Source of the DNA: Nitrospira sp.
GTDB taxonomy: Bacteria > Nitrospirota > Nitrospiria > Nitrospirales > Nitrospiraceae
Assembly (NCBI GenBank): GCA_023248215.1
Contig: JAHFEW010000007.1
Span: 1 to 64,000, forward strand
Length of the DNA: 64,000 nucleotides
Direction: 5' to 3'
The notes beneath the pieces were generated by a model. That model was not told where the DNA came from, did not search any database, and worked only from the letters and a program-made list of their open reading frames with translations. Positions 51,849 through 61,209 of the stretch are shown here, piece after piece. The position numbers were made by a program, and so were the translations under genes. Position 1 is the first letter of the stretch, and each line of letters starts with the position of its first letter.

Positions 51849-53411
51849 GTGAACCGCGAACTCATTAGACCCCACAGAAACCGCCTCGAGTATTCTGGGT
51901 GCAGCCCTGGCCCTGCTTTGCGTCACCCTGATCCCTGTCGTACTGGTCGAGATCCCCCCGTTGGTGGACTACCCCAACCACATGGCCCGCATGCACATCC
52001 TGGCCGACGGCGGTCACTCTCCCTGGCTTCGTCAATACTACGAAATCCACTGGGGCATTCTGCCGAACCTATCGATGGATCTGGTGGTGCCTCCGCTCAC
52101 TCGATTCATGTCCCTCGAAACCGCAGGGAAAGTCTTCATCGGTCTGACATTCGCATTGCTGGCAGGCGGCGTAATGGCCTTACATGCGGCCTTGCATCGA
52201 CGCTGGTCGCCCTGGCCTCTGCTGGCATTCTTCTTTCTCTATAACAGTGTGTTCCTGTGGGGGTTTCTCAATTACCTCTTTGGACTCGGATTGGCCCTCC
52301 TCACCTGTGGACTGTGGATAGTCCTCCGCGATCGTTCCGCCACACTGATCGTTCCGCTGTTCTCACTATTGGCCGTCGTCCTGTTCTTCGCCCATCTCTT
52401 TGCGTTCGGCGTCTTCGCCATGATCGTGCTCGCATACGAGTTTGCCCAGTGGTGGACTTATCGTCGCGCCCCTGTTCGCACCCAAGACTTCCTTTCTGGA
52501 AAGCACTTCCGACCATCGTGCTGCCGCTCATCTTGTTGCTCCTGTCCCCGACGTTTCGAGCCACTCCTGACGACTACCCGTCCTGGCTCAGAGGATCGCC
52601 GCCTCTCCCGGCTGTCACCTTTGTTCCTCTCAACACAAGACTCGAAGCCCTGAAGGGCACCCTCCGAACGGAGCACCAGGTCCTGGATCGCGTGACCGGG
52701 CTCATGCTGGTCGGCCTCGTGGGAATCGGGCTGGCCTTGCGGCATTGCGCTGTCCTACCCTCGACGTACCTCCCACTCGCGGTGGTGGCCCTGGCGGCAC
52801 TGGCAATGCCCAGCACAATCGGCACCACCGGGCTGGTCGATATTCGGATGCCGATTGTCTCCATGTTACTCGCCCTTGCGAGTTCAGATTGGCCGGTGAC
52901 GAGCCGACGATGGTTCATGGCAGTCGCCCTGATGCTCGGCACGTTATTTGTGATTCGCATGGCCTATATCACGGACCACTGGCGTGACACGGATCGACAC
53001 TATCGCCAATTCGTGCAGACGCTCGACCAGCTTCCGGAAGGAGCCCGTCTGTTATCGGCCATCACACTCCCCGATGCTCCATCTCCAGTGGACAGGCGAC
53101 CACCTGAACCCATGCCGATGAGTAACCTGTCCTGCTGGGGGGTCATCCGGCGATCACTGTTTGTTTCGAACCTCTTTTCCGCACCAGGCCAACAGCCCGT
53201 TCAACTTACTCCGAAGGTTCGTTCCCCGCTGACGATGGGGGAATTCATCATTCAGTCGGCCCCGATCCCGTGGGACCGGCTCAGCACCCAGTACGATTAT
53301 GTGGTCATACGACGCGGGCAACGGCTGCCACAGGCCATTCCTGCCGATTTCATTCCGTTCGACTCCGGTGAGGAATTCCAATTCTACCGAATCGAAGGAC
53401 GGCGACCGTAG
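51849..53411 (+). pseudogene. Frameshifted polytopic membrane protein gene
   Basis: GTG at 51849 with GAGAGG upstream opens VNRELIRP; after the four C at 51870-51873 the coding-like reading continues in the next frame (TETASSILGAALALLCV through to YEFAQWWTYRR), and around the three T at 52493-52495 it returns to the first frame (FWKALPTIVLPLILL to the stop). Removing one C and adding one T would give a single protein of about 520 residues with many hydrophobic segments. The two shifts cancel each other. The family is not recognised. Either real decay or homopolymer errors in the sequence. Confidence 0.75.
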
Positions 53412-53444
53412 CCAACTCTCTGTGTGGCGAAAGGGCTGGACGGG

Positions 53445-54500
53445 TTACTGGATTTTCGCGTTCCAGGTGTAGGACGACGTCACGGCATAATTCCATACCG
53501 TTCCCACGAGAATGCCTGCCAGCGCCGACAATCCCCAATTGAATTCCTGCGTAAACAGGTAGGACGCTACTCCCACGTTCCCGACGGCGCCAAGGCTGCA
53601 CACCAGGACGAAGGAGAGCCAGCCCCGCAGCCACTGCCACCCGCGTAAGCGCTGATCCCGATAGGTGACGACATTGTTCAAGATGAAGTTACTCGTCATC
53701 GCAATGAATGTCGCGGCTCCCTGTCCCCACGCAAACGGCCATGACGACCATCGATAGAGGAGCAGCAATACCGCGAAGTAGATCAGGAGCCCGGGCCGCC
53801 GACCAGAGAAAAGGTTACTAGACGCACGGGCACAAAGCGGCCGACAGACTTGTCGAGGAGGAGCATGAGATAGTCCCAGGCCACCTGGCTATCGACCTTG
53901 CTCTCCCCCGCCTGTCGCGTCCTAAATTCGCAGGGCAGTTCTTTGAACGTCAACGGATGCGGGGGAGGAGGCAAACAGATCCAGCAGCAATTTAAAACCG
54001 AGCCCGGACGTCCGCCGCACAAGCTGCTCGAACACCTCACGACGCAGCGCGAAAAACCCGCTCATTGGGTCCGTCAGACTGGCGGGCACCAACGGACGAC
54101 TCAACAGCGTGGCCCATCGACTGGTCAGGGCCCGTAGGCCGTCCCACTCGCCGATGCTGCCGCCGGCTTTGTATCGACTCCCGATGACGAGATCGTATCC
54201 GCCCTGTTTCAGGTTTCTGAGCATGTCGAGGAGCAGTCGTTCGTCATGCTGAAGGTCGCCGTCCATGACTGCAAGGAAGGGCGCGGAGCTGGACAGCATG
54301 CCTTCAATACAGGCAAGGATAACCCTCAACGCCCGATCCGTTGGAGACAGCGCACCCGATGGTTCGTGCCGGCCAGCCGGCGAACCAGGCCCGCTGTCAT
54401 GTCCGGAGAATCGTCAGGCTTCCAGGAGTTCGGCATGCTGGACGATATTGTCCCGCTCATTGAAGGTGGGGACAATGATGGAGAATTCAGGCCCTAACAA
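53445..54500 (-). pseudogene. Broken dolichol-P-mannose synthase/GtrA fusion gene
   Basis: Minus-strand fragments spell out a GT2 glycosyltransferase fused to a GtrA membrane domain: EFSIIVPTFNERDN from 54485 down, then DDSPD...LVRRLAG in another frame with a TGA between, APFLAVMDGDLQHDE in a third piece, PHPLTFKELPCEFRTRQAGESK after a shift near the C run around 53960, and finally LIYFAVLLLLYRW...SYTWNAKIQ after a shift near 53795. About ten codons expected between NERDN and DDSPD are missing, so not all lesions are simple base-call errors. The GtrA part is otherwise well kept. Possible TTG start at 54500. Confidence 0.8.
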
Positions 54501-54650
54501 ACACTCATCTCCGTGAGAACCGGCGTGGGTGAATCCGATCTGGATGCTGACATCCTACGCCTCAACGAATGTCAGACAGCGTCTTTATCCCTCGAGAACG
54601 TACGGTTAAACACAGACGGCACAACTGGCTCCTCCGGCTAAGTTTCGTCC
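54501..54650. other. Intergenic, no gene seen
   Basis: Spacer between the broken glycosyltransferase gene and the 3' end of the sterol-desaturase-family gene. I find no frame, repeat or hairpin worth naming. Confidence 0.5.
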
Positions 54651-55385
54651 CTACAGACCGATCATCAGCCTCCCCGGCGAGACCCGCTCTGTAAGACCGA
54701 ACGACAACTCCCCTTTCACATCATCAGGATTGTAGTAGGTCCCGAACAAGCGATCCCAAATCGTGAGCAGGGCGCCAAGGTTTGCCGTCTGGTGGGCCGG
54801 ATCTTGACTGTGATGGATGTGATGGTAACGAGGCGTCACAAACACCCATTCCAACCAGGTCGATTTCCACGTCACGTTCATATGCATCCAGTTGTTGCGA
54901 ACAATGTGTTCCACCATGATCACCTGAAACGCCCAGGACGAGGCCTCGTGAAGCAGGGGGAGGGCTAGAACATAGGTCAGGTTGAACAGCACAATATGTG
55001 GAATCGTGGCACGAATCCCGGCCAGCCAATACAGATAGCTCGGTGCATGGTGCCACCGGTGAATGCGCCAGATTGGTCTGGTATGCATGAGCCGGTGCGC
55101 CCAATACAGCCCGAAGTCTTCGACTATGTAAAACAGCACGAGCTTATACACCGTGGGCAACGTATGCAGAGAGGTAGGAAGATAGTTGGGAATTGGGATG
55201 CGGTCCGTCCATCGGACCACCAGCAGGAACGAGAGGTTATACGCAGCCAATGCCAGCAGGTCGCGCCACAATACGGAACGATAGGCGATCGGACGCGCAG
55301 GATAGAGCCACTCGGCCGTGAAGAACAGCAGTCCGATACTCCAAAACAAGAGATAAGGGTAAAGCACCTTATCCATCTGCCGCAA
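54651..55385 (-). CDS. Sterol desaturase / fatty acid hydroxylase family protein, 244 aa
   Basis: Integral membrane di-iron oxygenase fold. His boxes: HRLMH (near 97), HRWHH (near 109) and HHIHH (near 190), with ITPRYHHIHHSQDP as the usual last box context. Hydrophobic helices near 8-27, 40-55, 82-95 and 125-150. The substrate is unknown: hopanoid, sterol-like or fatty acid. Start MRQMDK or the Met three codons later. Orphan gene. Confidence 0.88.
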   Translation of the reverse strand: MRQMDKVLYPYLLFWSIGLLFFTAEWLYPARPIAYRSVLWRDLLALAAYNLSFLLVVRWTDRIPIPNYLPTSLHTLPTVYKLVLFYIVEDFGLYWAHRLMHTRPIWRIHRWHHAPSYLYWLAGIRATIPHIVLFNLTYVLALPLLHEASSWAFQVIMVEHIVRNNWMHMNVTWKSTWLEWVFVTPRYHHIHHSQDPAHQTANLGALLTIWDRLFGTYYNPDDVKGELSFGLTERVSPGRLMIGL

Positions 55386-55771
55386 TTCTGAACTTAGGCG
55401 ATTTCATCGCATAGACCCACCTTATTTCCGCTCCTCTACTCGAGCACGCACAAGGGGATTTCGTCTCATCGTGAAGCCCTCAGGACCTCGGGGGTGATGA
55501 TCCACGGCTGTCCTTGATCGACGAGCGGGCCGTCTCGCGAGCATGAACAAACGGCCGGCATAGATCATTTATTGCCGGCAGGTTTCTCGCTCCACGGTAC
55601 AGGAGGATCCCTCGTTTGTGAATACAATTTGGTCTTAGCTGTTGGGACATGCGGCTTGCGGCTGCCAGCGCTGAGCATAGGCTGGAATGTCTTGATCTTA
55701 TTTTCTAATAAAGGAGAAATGTCCGTAGGTGCAACAAGAAGGTCGATGGGGTGCTCACGCCCTACTTCGGC
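55386..55771. other. Gene-poor spacer with a small hairpin
   Basis: GCCGGCA (55554-55560) pairs with TGCCGGC (55573-55579) around 12 bases. A perfect AAAGGAG precedes an 18-codon frame starting ATG at 55719 (MSVGATRRSMGCSRPTSA), too short to trust. The base composition around 55690-55720 is more A/T-rich than the surrounding genes. Nothing else supported. Confidence 0.4.
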
Positions 55772-56023
55772 TTAGGACGTAGAACTCTTGCCCTCCTGCG
55801 GTATCGAGCAATCGGCCTGCGCATAGCGGGGCCGACAGTCACATTCGAAATAGTAATGGCACGTCTCATCAGTATGGAACTTGTGTCCCTCTTCGCATTC
55901 AAAATGAGAGAGGACCTGGCCGTCATGTGTTGCCTTTGCAATCTGACGCCCCTGCGCATTCTTCCCACACCTTTCCTTCCGCAATCCATCGACAGGAACC
56001 ATGCATGTCGTTCTTAATCCCAT
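55772..56023 (-). CDS. Small Cys/His-rich protein, 83 aa
   Basis: ATG at 56023 with GGGGGTG upstream. The sequence has RCGKNAQGRQIAKATHDGQVLSHFECEEGHKFHTDETCHYYFECDCRP, several Cys and His at spacing that suggests a metal site. No signal peptide. The composition looks like a real protein, but I know no family. It is transcribed away from the trehalose cluster. Confidence 0.5.
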   Translation of the reverse strand: MGLRTTCMVPVDGLRKERCGKNAQGRQIAKATHDGQVLSHFECEEGHKFHTDETCHYYFECDCRPRYAQADCSIPQEGKSSTS

Positions 56024-56227
56024 TATCACACCCCCACTCTAAGGCCGCGCGGTCTCGCGCCTGCACCACCTATCATACCTACTGGGGCTGCGCTTTATCG
56101 TCAGCTAGGTGTTTCACTAGTCTGGAGACCCGAGTAAACGATCTATATTAAGAACCAGGTGGAGGTGCCTAACGAAGCTTGGCAGCATGCCGCGCTTATG
56201 GGTGTGCATTTGTGTGCGAGGAGGCTT

Positions 56228-56308
56228 ATGATTAGCTGCTTTCTTCACTTACGAAAGAAGGGTGTGAGATCGTGCCAATTGTTCCCGATGCCCCGTTTGC
56301 ATTCATAG
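56228..56308 (+). CDS. Short upstream frame, 26 aa, overlapping the DUF5752 start
   Basis: GAGGAGG followed by ATG at 56228 gives the best ribosome binding site in the region. The frame (MISCFLHLRKKGVRSC...) ends at 56308, 36 bases beyond the GTG of the DUF5752 gene, in a different frame. It could be a leader that couples translation, or just chance. Confidence 0.35.
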   Translation: MISCFLHLRKKGVRSCQLFPMPRLHS

Positions 56309-56946
56309 GTTGCAGCGAATTGCAGGAAAGCATAGCCCATCAGGCGGATGACGAAAAAGAGCTCGCGGAGTTGATTGAAGAAGTTCCGCTGGATTCGGTT
56401 CACTTTCACACCCATAGCTATTTTCTGCGCCATGGTTTGATTGAGGGAACCTACCCGAACGATTTTGCCCAATGGGTCGTAATGCAAATCGGTGATCACG
56501 TACTAGGGGAACGGCTGGCCGTTATTGACCCCTTCGATTATCCGGACTTGGAGGACCTTCGAGAGGAAATCATCTCCATCATCGACGACCATCTCTCCCG
56601 CACACCGATCATTCCACGAGTGGTATTTGGCCAACCATTTCATTTTAAACGTTCCCGGATTCTCGAGGTCCCGCTCGGACTGGAGGCGCGTACGCTGCAG
56701 GAGTTCCGCGACATGGTGGCCGATATCGACGTCAGCACCATCTACTTTCACATGTTCGAAGCCCATTTTCGCTTACGACGCGAAGAAAACGATTTCTCGG
56801 CCTGGATTCGTTCGAGACTTGGGCTTCTGAAATTGGCCGACCGCATCCGCACGATCAATCCATACCAGGGCAGTCTGGAACGGTTACGTTCCAGACTCAT
56901 CACAGTCTGCGATGAATTCCTCACCGGCGATTCGGCAAGGATCTGA
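56272..56946 (+). CDS. DUF5752 protein, 224 aa
   Basis: GTG start; no upstream in-frame start exists because a stop lies at 56233. FAFIGCSELQESI, DSVHFHTHSYFLRHGL and DVSTIYFHMFEAHFRLRREENDFSAW are the hallmarks of DUF5752: two related half-domains (about 1-105 and 115-224) that both contain a (S)xxFHxxxxxF-type motif. Function unknown; the family is regularly found beside trehalose synthase genes. Located four bases before treS. Cytoplasmic. Confidence 0.85.
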   Translation: MPIVPDAPFAFIGCSELQESIAHQADDEKELAELIEEVPLDSVHFHTHSYFLRHGLIEGTYPNDFAQWVVMQIGDHVLGERLAVIDPFDYPDLEDLREEIISIIDDHLSRTPIIPRVVFGQPFHFKRSRILEVPLGLEARTLQEFRDMVADIDVSTIYFHMFEAHFRLRREENDFSAWIRSRLGLLKLADRIRTINPYQGSLERLRSRLITVCDEFLTGDSARI

Positions 56947-56949
56947 TCG

Positions 56950-58629
56950 ATGCTGAATCAAGATCCACTCTGGTACAAGGACGCCGTGTTTTATGAGCTC
57001 CACGTCCGTGCCTTTTACGACGGCAACGACGATGGGATCGGGGATTTTTCCGGCCTGATCCACAAGCTGGATTACCTGGAATGGTTGGGAGTGGATTGCC
57101 TCTGGTTACTGCCGTTCTATCCCTCGCCCTTGCGGGATGACGGCTATGATGTGGCGGATTTCCGCAGCATCGCATCGTCGTACGGCACGGCGGAGGATTT
57201 CCGCCGGTTACTCGAAGAAGCCCACCGACGCGGCATGCGTGTGATCGTCGACCTCATCCTCAACCACACTTCCGACCAACATGCCTGGTTTCAAGCGGCG
57301 AGGACCTCCCCTGAGGCCCCCACGCGACAATACTACGTCTGGAGCGAGACGGATCACAAATATCCCCGCGCACGAATCATCTTCGTCGACACCGAAAAAT
57401 CCAATTGGACATGGGATTCGGAAGCCCAGGCTTACTTTTGGCATCGCTTCTTCAGTCACCAGCCGGACCTCAACTACGATAATCCCGAAGTCCGCCGCGC
57501 GATGATTCAGGTCATGGAGTATTGGCTCGACCAGGGCCTAGACGGGTTTCGATGCGATGCCGTGCCCTACCTGTTCGAGCGCGAGGACACGATCTGCGAG
57601 AACTTGCCGGAGACCCATCGCTACCTGAAAGAGATTCGTACCAGCATCGATCAGCGGTACAAGGGACGTGTCCTGTTGGCCGAGGCCAATCAGTGGCCGA
57701 GCGACGTACGCCCCTACTTCGGTGACGGCGACGAATTTCACATGGCCTTTCACTTCCCGCTCATGCCTCGCCTGTTCATGGGCGTCCGAAGCGAAGATCG
57801 CCAGCCGATCATCGACATGTTCAAACATACTCCCGAAATCCCCCCTGCCTGCCAGTGGTGCTTGTTTCTACGCAATCACGATGAGTTGACACTGGAAATG
57901 TGCACCGGTGAGGAACGTGATTATATGTATTACGCTTACGCTCGCGATCCTCAAATGCGCCGGAATATCGGAATCGCCCGTCGTCTGGCCCCACTCCTGG
58001 ACAACGATCGCCGCAAGGTGGAACTCCTGAACAGTATCGTGTTCACCCTGCCGGGCAGCCCGATCATTTACTACGGAGATGAAATCGGCATGGGGGACAA
58101 TATTCACCTGGGGGACCGGAGCGGGGTGCGTACGCCGATGCATTGGACGGCCGATCGCAACGCCGGATTCTCCAAAGCAGACCCATCTCAGTTGTTTCTT
58201 CCCGTGGTCACCGATGCGGTCTACGGCTACCAGTCCGTCAACATCGAGGCACAAAAACAAGCAACCCATTCCCTCCTCAACTGGATGCGGCGGATGATCG
58301 CCATCCGTAAGAAACATAAGGTCTTCGGTCGCGGGACGTTGGAGTTCCTGAACCCGGCGAACGAAAAAATTTTGGCCTACGTCCGTACCTACGAACAGCA
58401 GACCGTGCTGCTGGTGCACAACCTCGCAGAATCCTCACAGGCCGTCGAACTTGATCTCGGGCGTTACAAAGACATCGTTCCGGAAGAGTTGTTTGGAGAT
58501 TCGCGATTCCCCGTGATCGGCGAGGGCCCCTATGTCCTGACATTGGGGCCCTATAGTTCCTACTGGTTGCATCTTCCGGCAGTGCGGCCGCGGAATAGCG
58601 CCTATAGTATGGAGTGGAGTGCCATTTAA
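56950..58629 (+). CDS. treS: Trehalose synthase (maltose alpha-D-glucosyltransferase), 559 aa
   Basis: GH13 enzyme that interconverts maltose and trehalose. The N-terminus WYKDAVFYELHVRAFYDGNDDGIGDF is typical of TreS. Catalytic residues: nucleophile Asp203 in FRCDAVPYL, acid/base Glu245 in LAEANQWP, transition-state Asp in FLRNHDELTLEM. The C-terminal beta-domain is present, but there is no fused maltokinase (Pep2), which many bacterial TreS proteins have. Together with GlgE downstream this points to the TreS-Pep2-GlgE route, but the kinase is not in the window. Confidence 0.94.
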   Translation: MLNQDPLWYKDAVFYELHVRAFYDGNDDGIGDFSGLIHKLDYLEWLGVDCLWLLPFYPSPLRDDGYDVADFRSIASSYGTAEDFRRLLEEAHRRGMRVIVDLILNHTSDQHAWFQAARTSPEAPTRQYYVWSETDHKYPRARIIFVDTEKSNWTWDSEAQAYFWHRFFSHQPDLNYDNPEVRRAMIQVMEYWLDQGLDGFRCDAVPYLFEREDTICENLPETHRYLKEIRTSIDQRYKGRVLLAEANQWPSDVRPYFGDGDEFHMAFHFPLMPRLFMGVRSEDRQPIIDMFKHTPEIPPACQWCLFLRNHDELTLEMCTGEERDYMYYAYARDPQMRRNIGIARRLAPLLDNDRRKVELLNSIVFTLPGSPIIYYGDEIGMGDNIHLGDRSGVRTPMHWTADRNAGFSKADPSQLFLPVVTDAVYGYQSVNIEAQKQATHSLLNWMRRMIAIRKKHKVFGRGTLEFLNPANEKILAYVRTYEQQTVLLVHNLAESSQAVELDLGRYKDIVPEELFGDSRFPVIGEGPYVLTLGPYSSYWLHLPAVRPRNSAYSMEWSAI

Positions 58630-58669
58630 TGAGGTTGCTGGCGCGTGAACCAAGGATGGAGAAAGGCCT

Positions 58670-59869
58670 GTGAACTCGGCGTTGGACGAATATCGCGATG
58701 TGTCGCCGAAAGGCACGGTCGATTTTCTCTACCGGTTAAGCGATCTCGTGAAGGGCAAGAGTTTCCTCCATCTCAATGCGGTCCGGTACGGAGGTGGGAT
58801 GTCAGAGGTCTTGCGCCGTCTAGTCCCCATGATGGTGTCCTTGGGCGTGGAGGCGCGTTGGGAGGTCCTGGCGGGCACGCAGGAGTATTTCATCGTGGTC
58901 AATCGCATGATGAACGCCTTACAGGGACGAGACGAAAAGATCACCGACGATATGTACCACACCTATTCGAGCATCATCGAGCGCAACGCCAAGGCACTGA
59001 AACTCGAGGCCGACATGGTCATGGTCCACGACCATCAACCGGCGGGCCTAGTCGATTATCGAACCAACGGCTGTTGGTTGTGGCGCTGTCATTTGGACCT
59101 TGCACAGCCTCAACGGCGGGCCTGGACCTTTCTTCGACGCTCTGTCTTGAAGTATGACGCCGCGATCTTTTCGCTTTCCGGCTTTGCCCAACGGCTGCCG
59201 ATTCCCAAGTTCCTGGTCTATCCGTCCATTGATCCGTTGAGCCCGAAGAACCGTGAGATGGGGCGATCGGAAATCACCCAGATAATTGATCGGCTCGGCA
59301 TTCATCGAACCAAGCCCATGCTGTTGCAGGTCGCCCGCTTCGATCGGTTTAAGGATCCTTTAGGCGCCATTCAGGCCTATCGGCTCGTGAAAAAGCACCA
59401 CGACTGCCAGCTGGTGTTAGCCGGCTCCGGTGTGATGCATGACCCGGAAGGTGAGGCGGTCCTCGCTGAACTCCGCGAGTCGGCGGGCCGCGACTCCGAT
59501 ATTCATGTCATCCAACTCCCTCCCGAGGCAGACCTGGAAATCAACGCGTTGCAACGGAGCGCCACAGTCGTGCTCCAAAAGTCCATCAAAGAAGGCTTCG
59601 GCCTGACAGTTTCGGAAGCCATGTGGAAAGGAAAACCCGTGGTGGGGAGCACGGCCGGGGGAATTGCCGCTCAAATCGTCGACGGGGTCACGGGGTATGT
59701 GGTCCATTCCGTGGAGGGGGCGGGGTTTCGGATGCGTCATTTGCTCAACAATCCCGGGCTGATGAACAGGATGGGAGCCATGGCACGCGAACATGTACGG
59801 CGCAATTTCCTCATTACCAGACAACTCTGCGACTACCTCACATTGCTGAAGGTCTTGCCCGCATCCTGA
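58670..59869 (+). CDS. treT: Trehalose glycosyltransferring synthase, 399 aa
   Basis: GT4-family retaining glycosyltransferase, which joins NDP-glucose and glucose to trehalose (and can run in reverse). Family marks: FLHLNAVRYGGGMSEVLRRLVPMM, MVHDHQPAGL, LWRCHLDLAQP (TreT-typical VWRCHID region), the Rossmann C-half LLQVARFDRFKDP, and EGFGLTVSEAMWKGKPVVG for nucleotide-sugar binding. GTG start with GGAG upstream. Acts in the cytoplasm. Confidence 0.9.
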   Translation: MNSALDEYRDVSPKGTVDFLYRLSDLVKGKSFLHLNAVRYGGGMSEVLRRLVPMMVSLGVEARWEVLAGTQEYFIVVNRMMNALQGRDEKITDDMYHTYSSIIERNAKALKLEADMVMVHDHQPAGLVDYRTNGCWLWRCHLDLAQPQRRAWTFLRRSVLKYDAAIFSLSGFAQRLPIPKFLVYPSIDPLSPKNREMGRSEITQIIDRLGIHRTKPMLLQVARFDRFKDPLGAIQAYRLVKKHHDCQLVLAGSGVMHDPEGEAVLAELRESAGRDSDIHVIQLPPEADLEINALQRSATVVLQKSIKEGFGLTVSEAMWKGKPVVGSTAGGIAAQIVDGVTGYVVHSVEGAGFRMRHLLNNPGLMNRMGAMAREHVRRNFLITRQLCDYLTLLKVLPAS

Positions 59870-59937
59870 CGGCTCGGCTCGACCGATGAGTACGTCGGCC
59901 TCGCTGCGGCAGGACGCGAAAAAGTGAGACGGCTATC

Positions 59938-61209
59938 GTGACAAATGAGCAAACCGTGCTTGGCTCTCCCGGTATTGAGGGCGAACAGCCGACAGACACA
60001 ACGGAGATCATCGTGGGCCTGCTGACCCTCAATAACGCCGCCACGATCGAATCCATCGTGAAATCCGTGCTGGAAGGCTTGCAGCAATCGTTTCCCGATA
60101 TTCCCGCCCTTCTTGTAAATTGCGACGCCGGTTCACAAGACGGCACGCCGGGAATCATCGATCGGGTCGCCGCCGGCATGGTCCCGGTCCGGATGATTCC
60201 CAATGCTGCCAGCACCTATGCGAATCTAACCAGGGAGTCCGGTTTTCCCGGGCGAGCCGAAAGTATCCGCAATCTCTGCCTCGCCGCCCAGCAACTCCAG
60301 CCGAAAGTTTGCCTGATCCTCGAGGGGCAGCTTCGCTCGCTCAGCTCTGGTTGGATCGATCAACTGGCCAGACCAGTGTATGAGGCGGGCGAGGATTATG
60401 TAGTCCCGCTCTACCGACGTCACCGCTACGAGGGCACATTGGTCAATAACCTCCTCTACCCGTTAACACGTGCCCTGTATGGGAAGCGCTTGCGGTATCC
60501 GAGCGGAGGCGCCTACGGCCTATCGGGAAAGTTCGCCCGCGATCTGCTCACCCGGTCGACGTGGACGGGAGCCGCGGGCAAATTCAGTGTGGACGGCTGG
60601 ATGACAACCGCCGCTCTAGCCGGCGGGTATCGCGTCTGTCACGCCTTTCTCGGCACCCGGGATCAAGACACCAAGATTGGGTCAGTCGATCTGTCCATCG
60701 TCCTTGCGCAAACGGTGGGGGGAATTTTTCATTCGATGGAGGAATACGAATCCGCCTGGGAACGGACGAAGGAATCCAGCGAGGTACCGCTCTACGGTAT
60801 ACCCCAAACGGCCCCCGATCCCGGCCCCTTGCAAACCGGCCGCATGATAAGCGGGTTTAAACAGGGCTTGCGTGATCTCCTCCCGCTTTGGGAATTGATC
60901 CTCTCTCGGGACACATTGGGACAGATCCTCACGCTCGACATGCAGGACGCCGAGGACTTTCGTTTTCCGCCGGAACTCTGGGTTCAGACGGTCTACGATT
61001 TCGCCCTGGCCTACCACGATCAGACATTGCATCGGGAGCACATGCTGAAATCGCTGACCCCGCTCTATCTCGGGCGCACGGCCTCCTTCGTCCTGGAAAC
61101 ACAGGACGGTGATGGAGCCCAGGTGGACAGGGCGGTGGAAGCACTCTGCAGGCAGTTTGAACGGTCGAAGCCCTATCTGGTCGAGCAATGGAGGTGGCGC
61201 GATGAGTGA
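59938..61209 (+). CDS. GT81-like (glucosylglycerate synthase type) protein with altered metal site, 423 aa
   Basis: Resembles GpgS/mannosylglycerate synthase: NNAATIESIVKSVLEG, LLVNCDAGSQDGT, then RSLSSGWIDQLARPV, YVVPLYRRHRYEGTLVNNLLYPLTRALYGKRLRYP, and FSVDGWMTTAAL. The expected DxD of GpgS (DSDLRS) is here EGQLRS (Glu129-Gln131), GGDFG has become GGAYG, and the His of the later HD motif is Gln243. These are the metal and sugar-phosphate positions I recall from the mycobacterial enzyme. The protein is likely inactive as a normal transferase or has changed specificity. GTG start. Confidence 0.8.
   Translation: MTNEQTVLGSPGIEGEQPTDTTEIIVGLLTLNNAATIESIVKSVLEGLQQSFPDIPALLVNCDAGSQDGTPGIIDRVAAGMVPVRMIPNAASTYANLTRESGFPGRAESIRNLCLAAQQLQPKVCLILEGQLRSLSSGWIDQLARPVYEAGEDYVVPLYRRHRYEGTLVNNLLYPLTRALYGKRLRYPSGGAYGLSGKFARDLLTRSTWTGAAGKFSVDGWMTTAALAGGYRVCHAFLGTRDQDTKIGSVDLSIVLAQTVGGIFHSMEEYESAWERTKESSEVPLYGIPQTAPDPGPLQTGRMISGFKQGLRDLLPLWELILSRDTLGQILTLDMQDAEDFRFPPELWVQTVYDFALAYHDQTLHREHMLKSLTPLYLGRTASFVLETQDGDGAQVDRAVEALCRQFERSKPYLVEQWRWRDE

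Noticed and set aside
55719-55775. 18-codon frame behind a perfect AAAGGAG
   Set aside because: Too short and without homologue or context; noted only inside the spacer entry.
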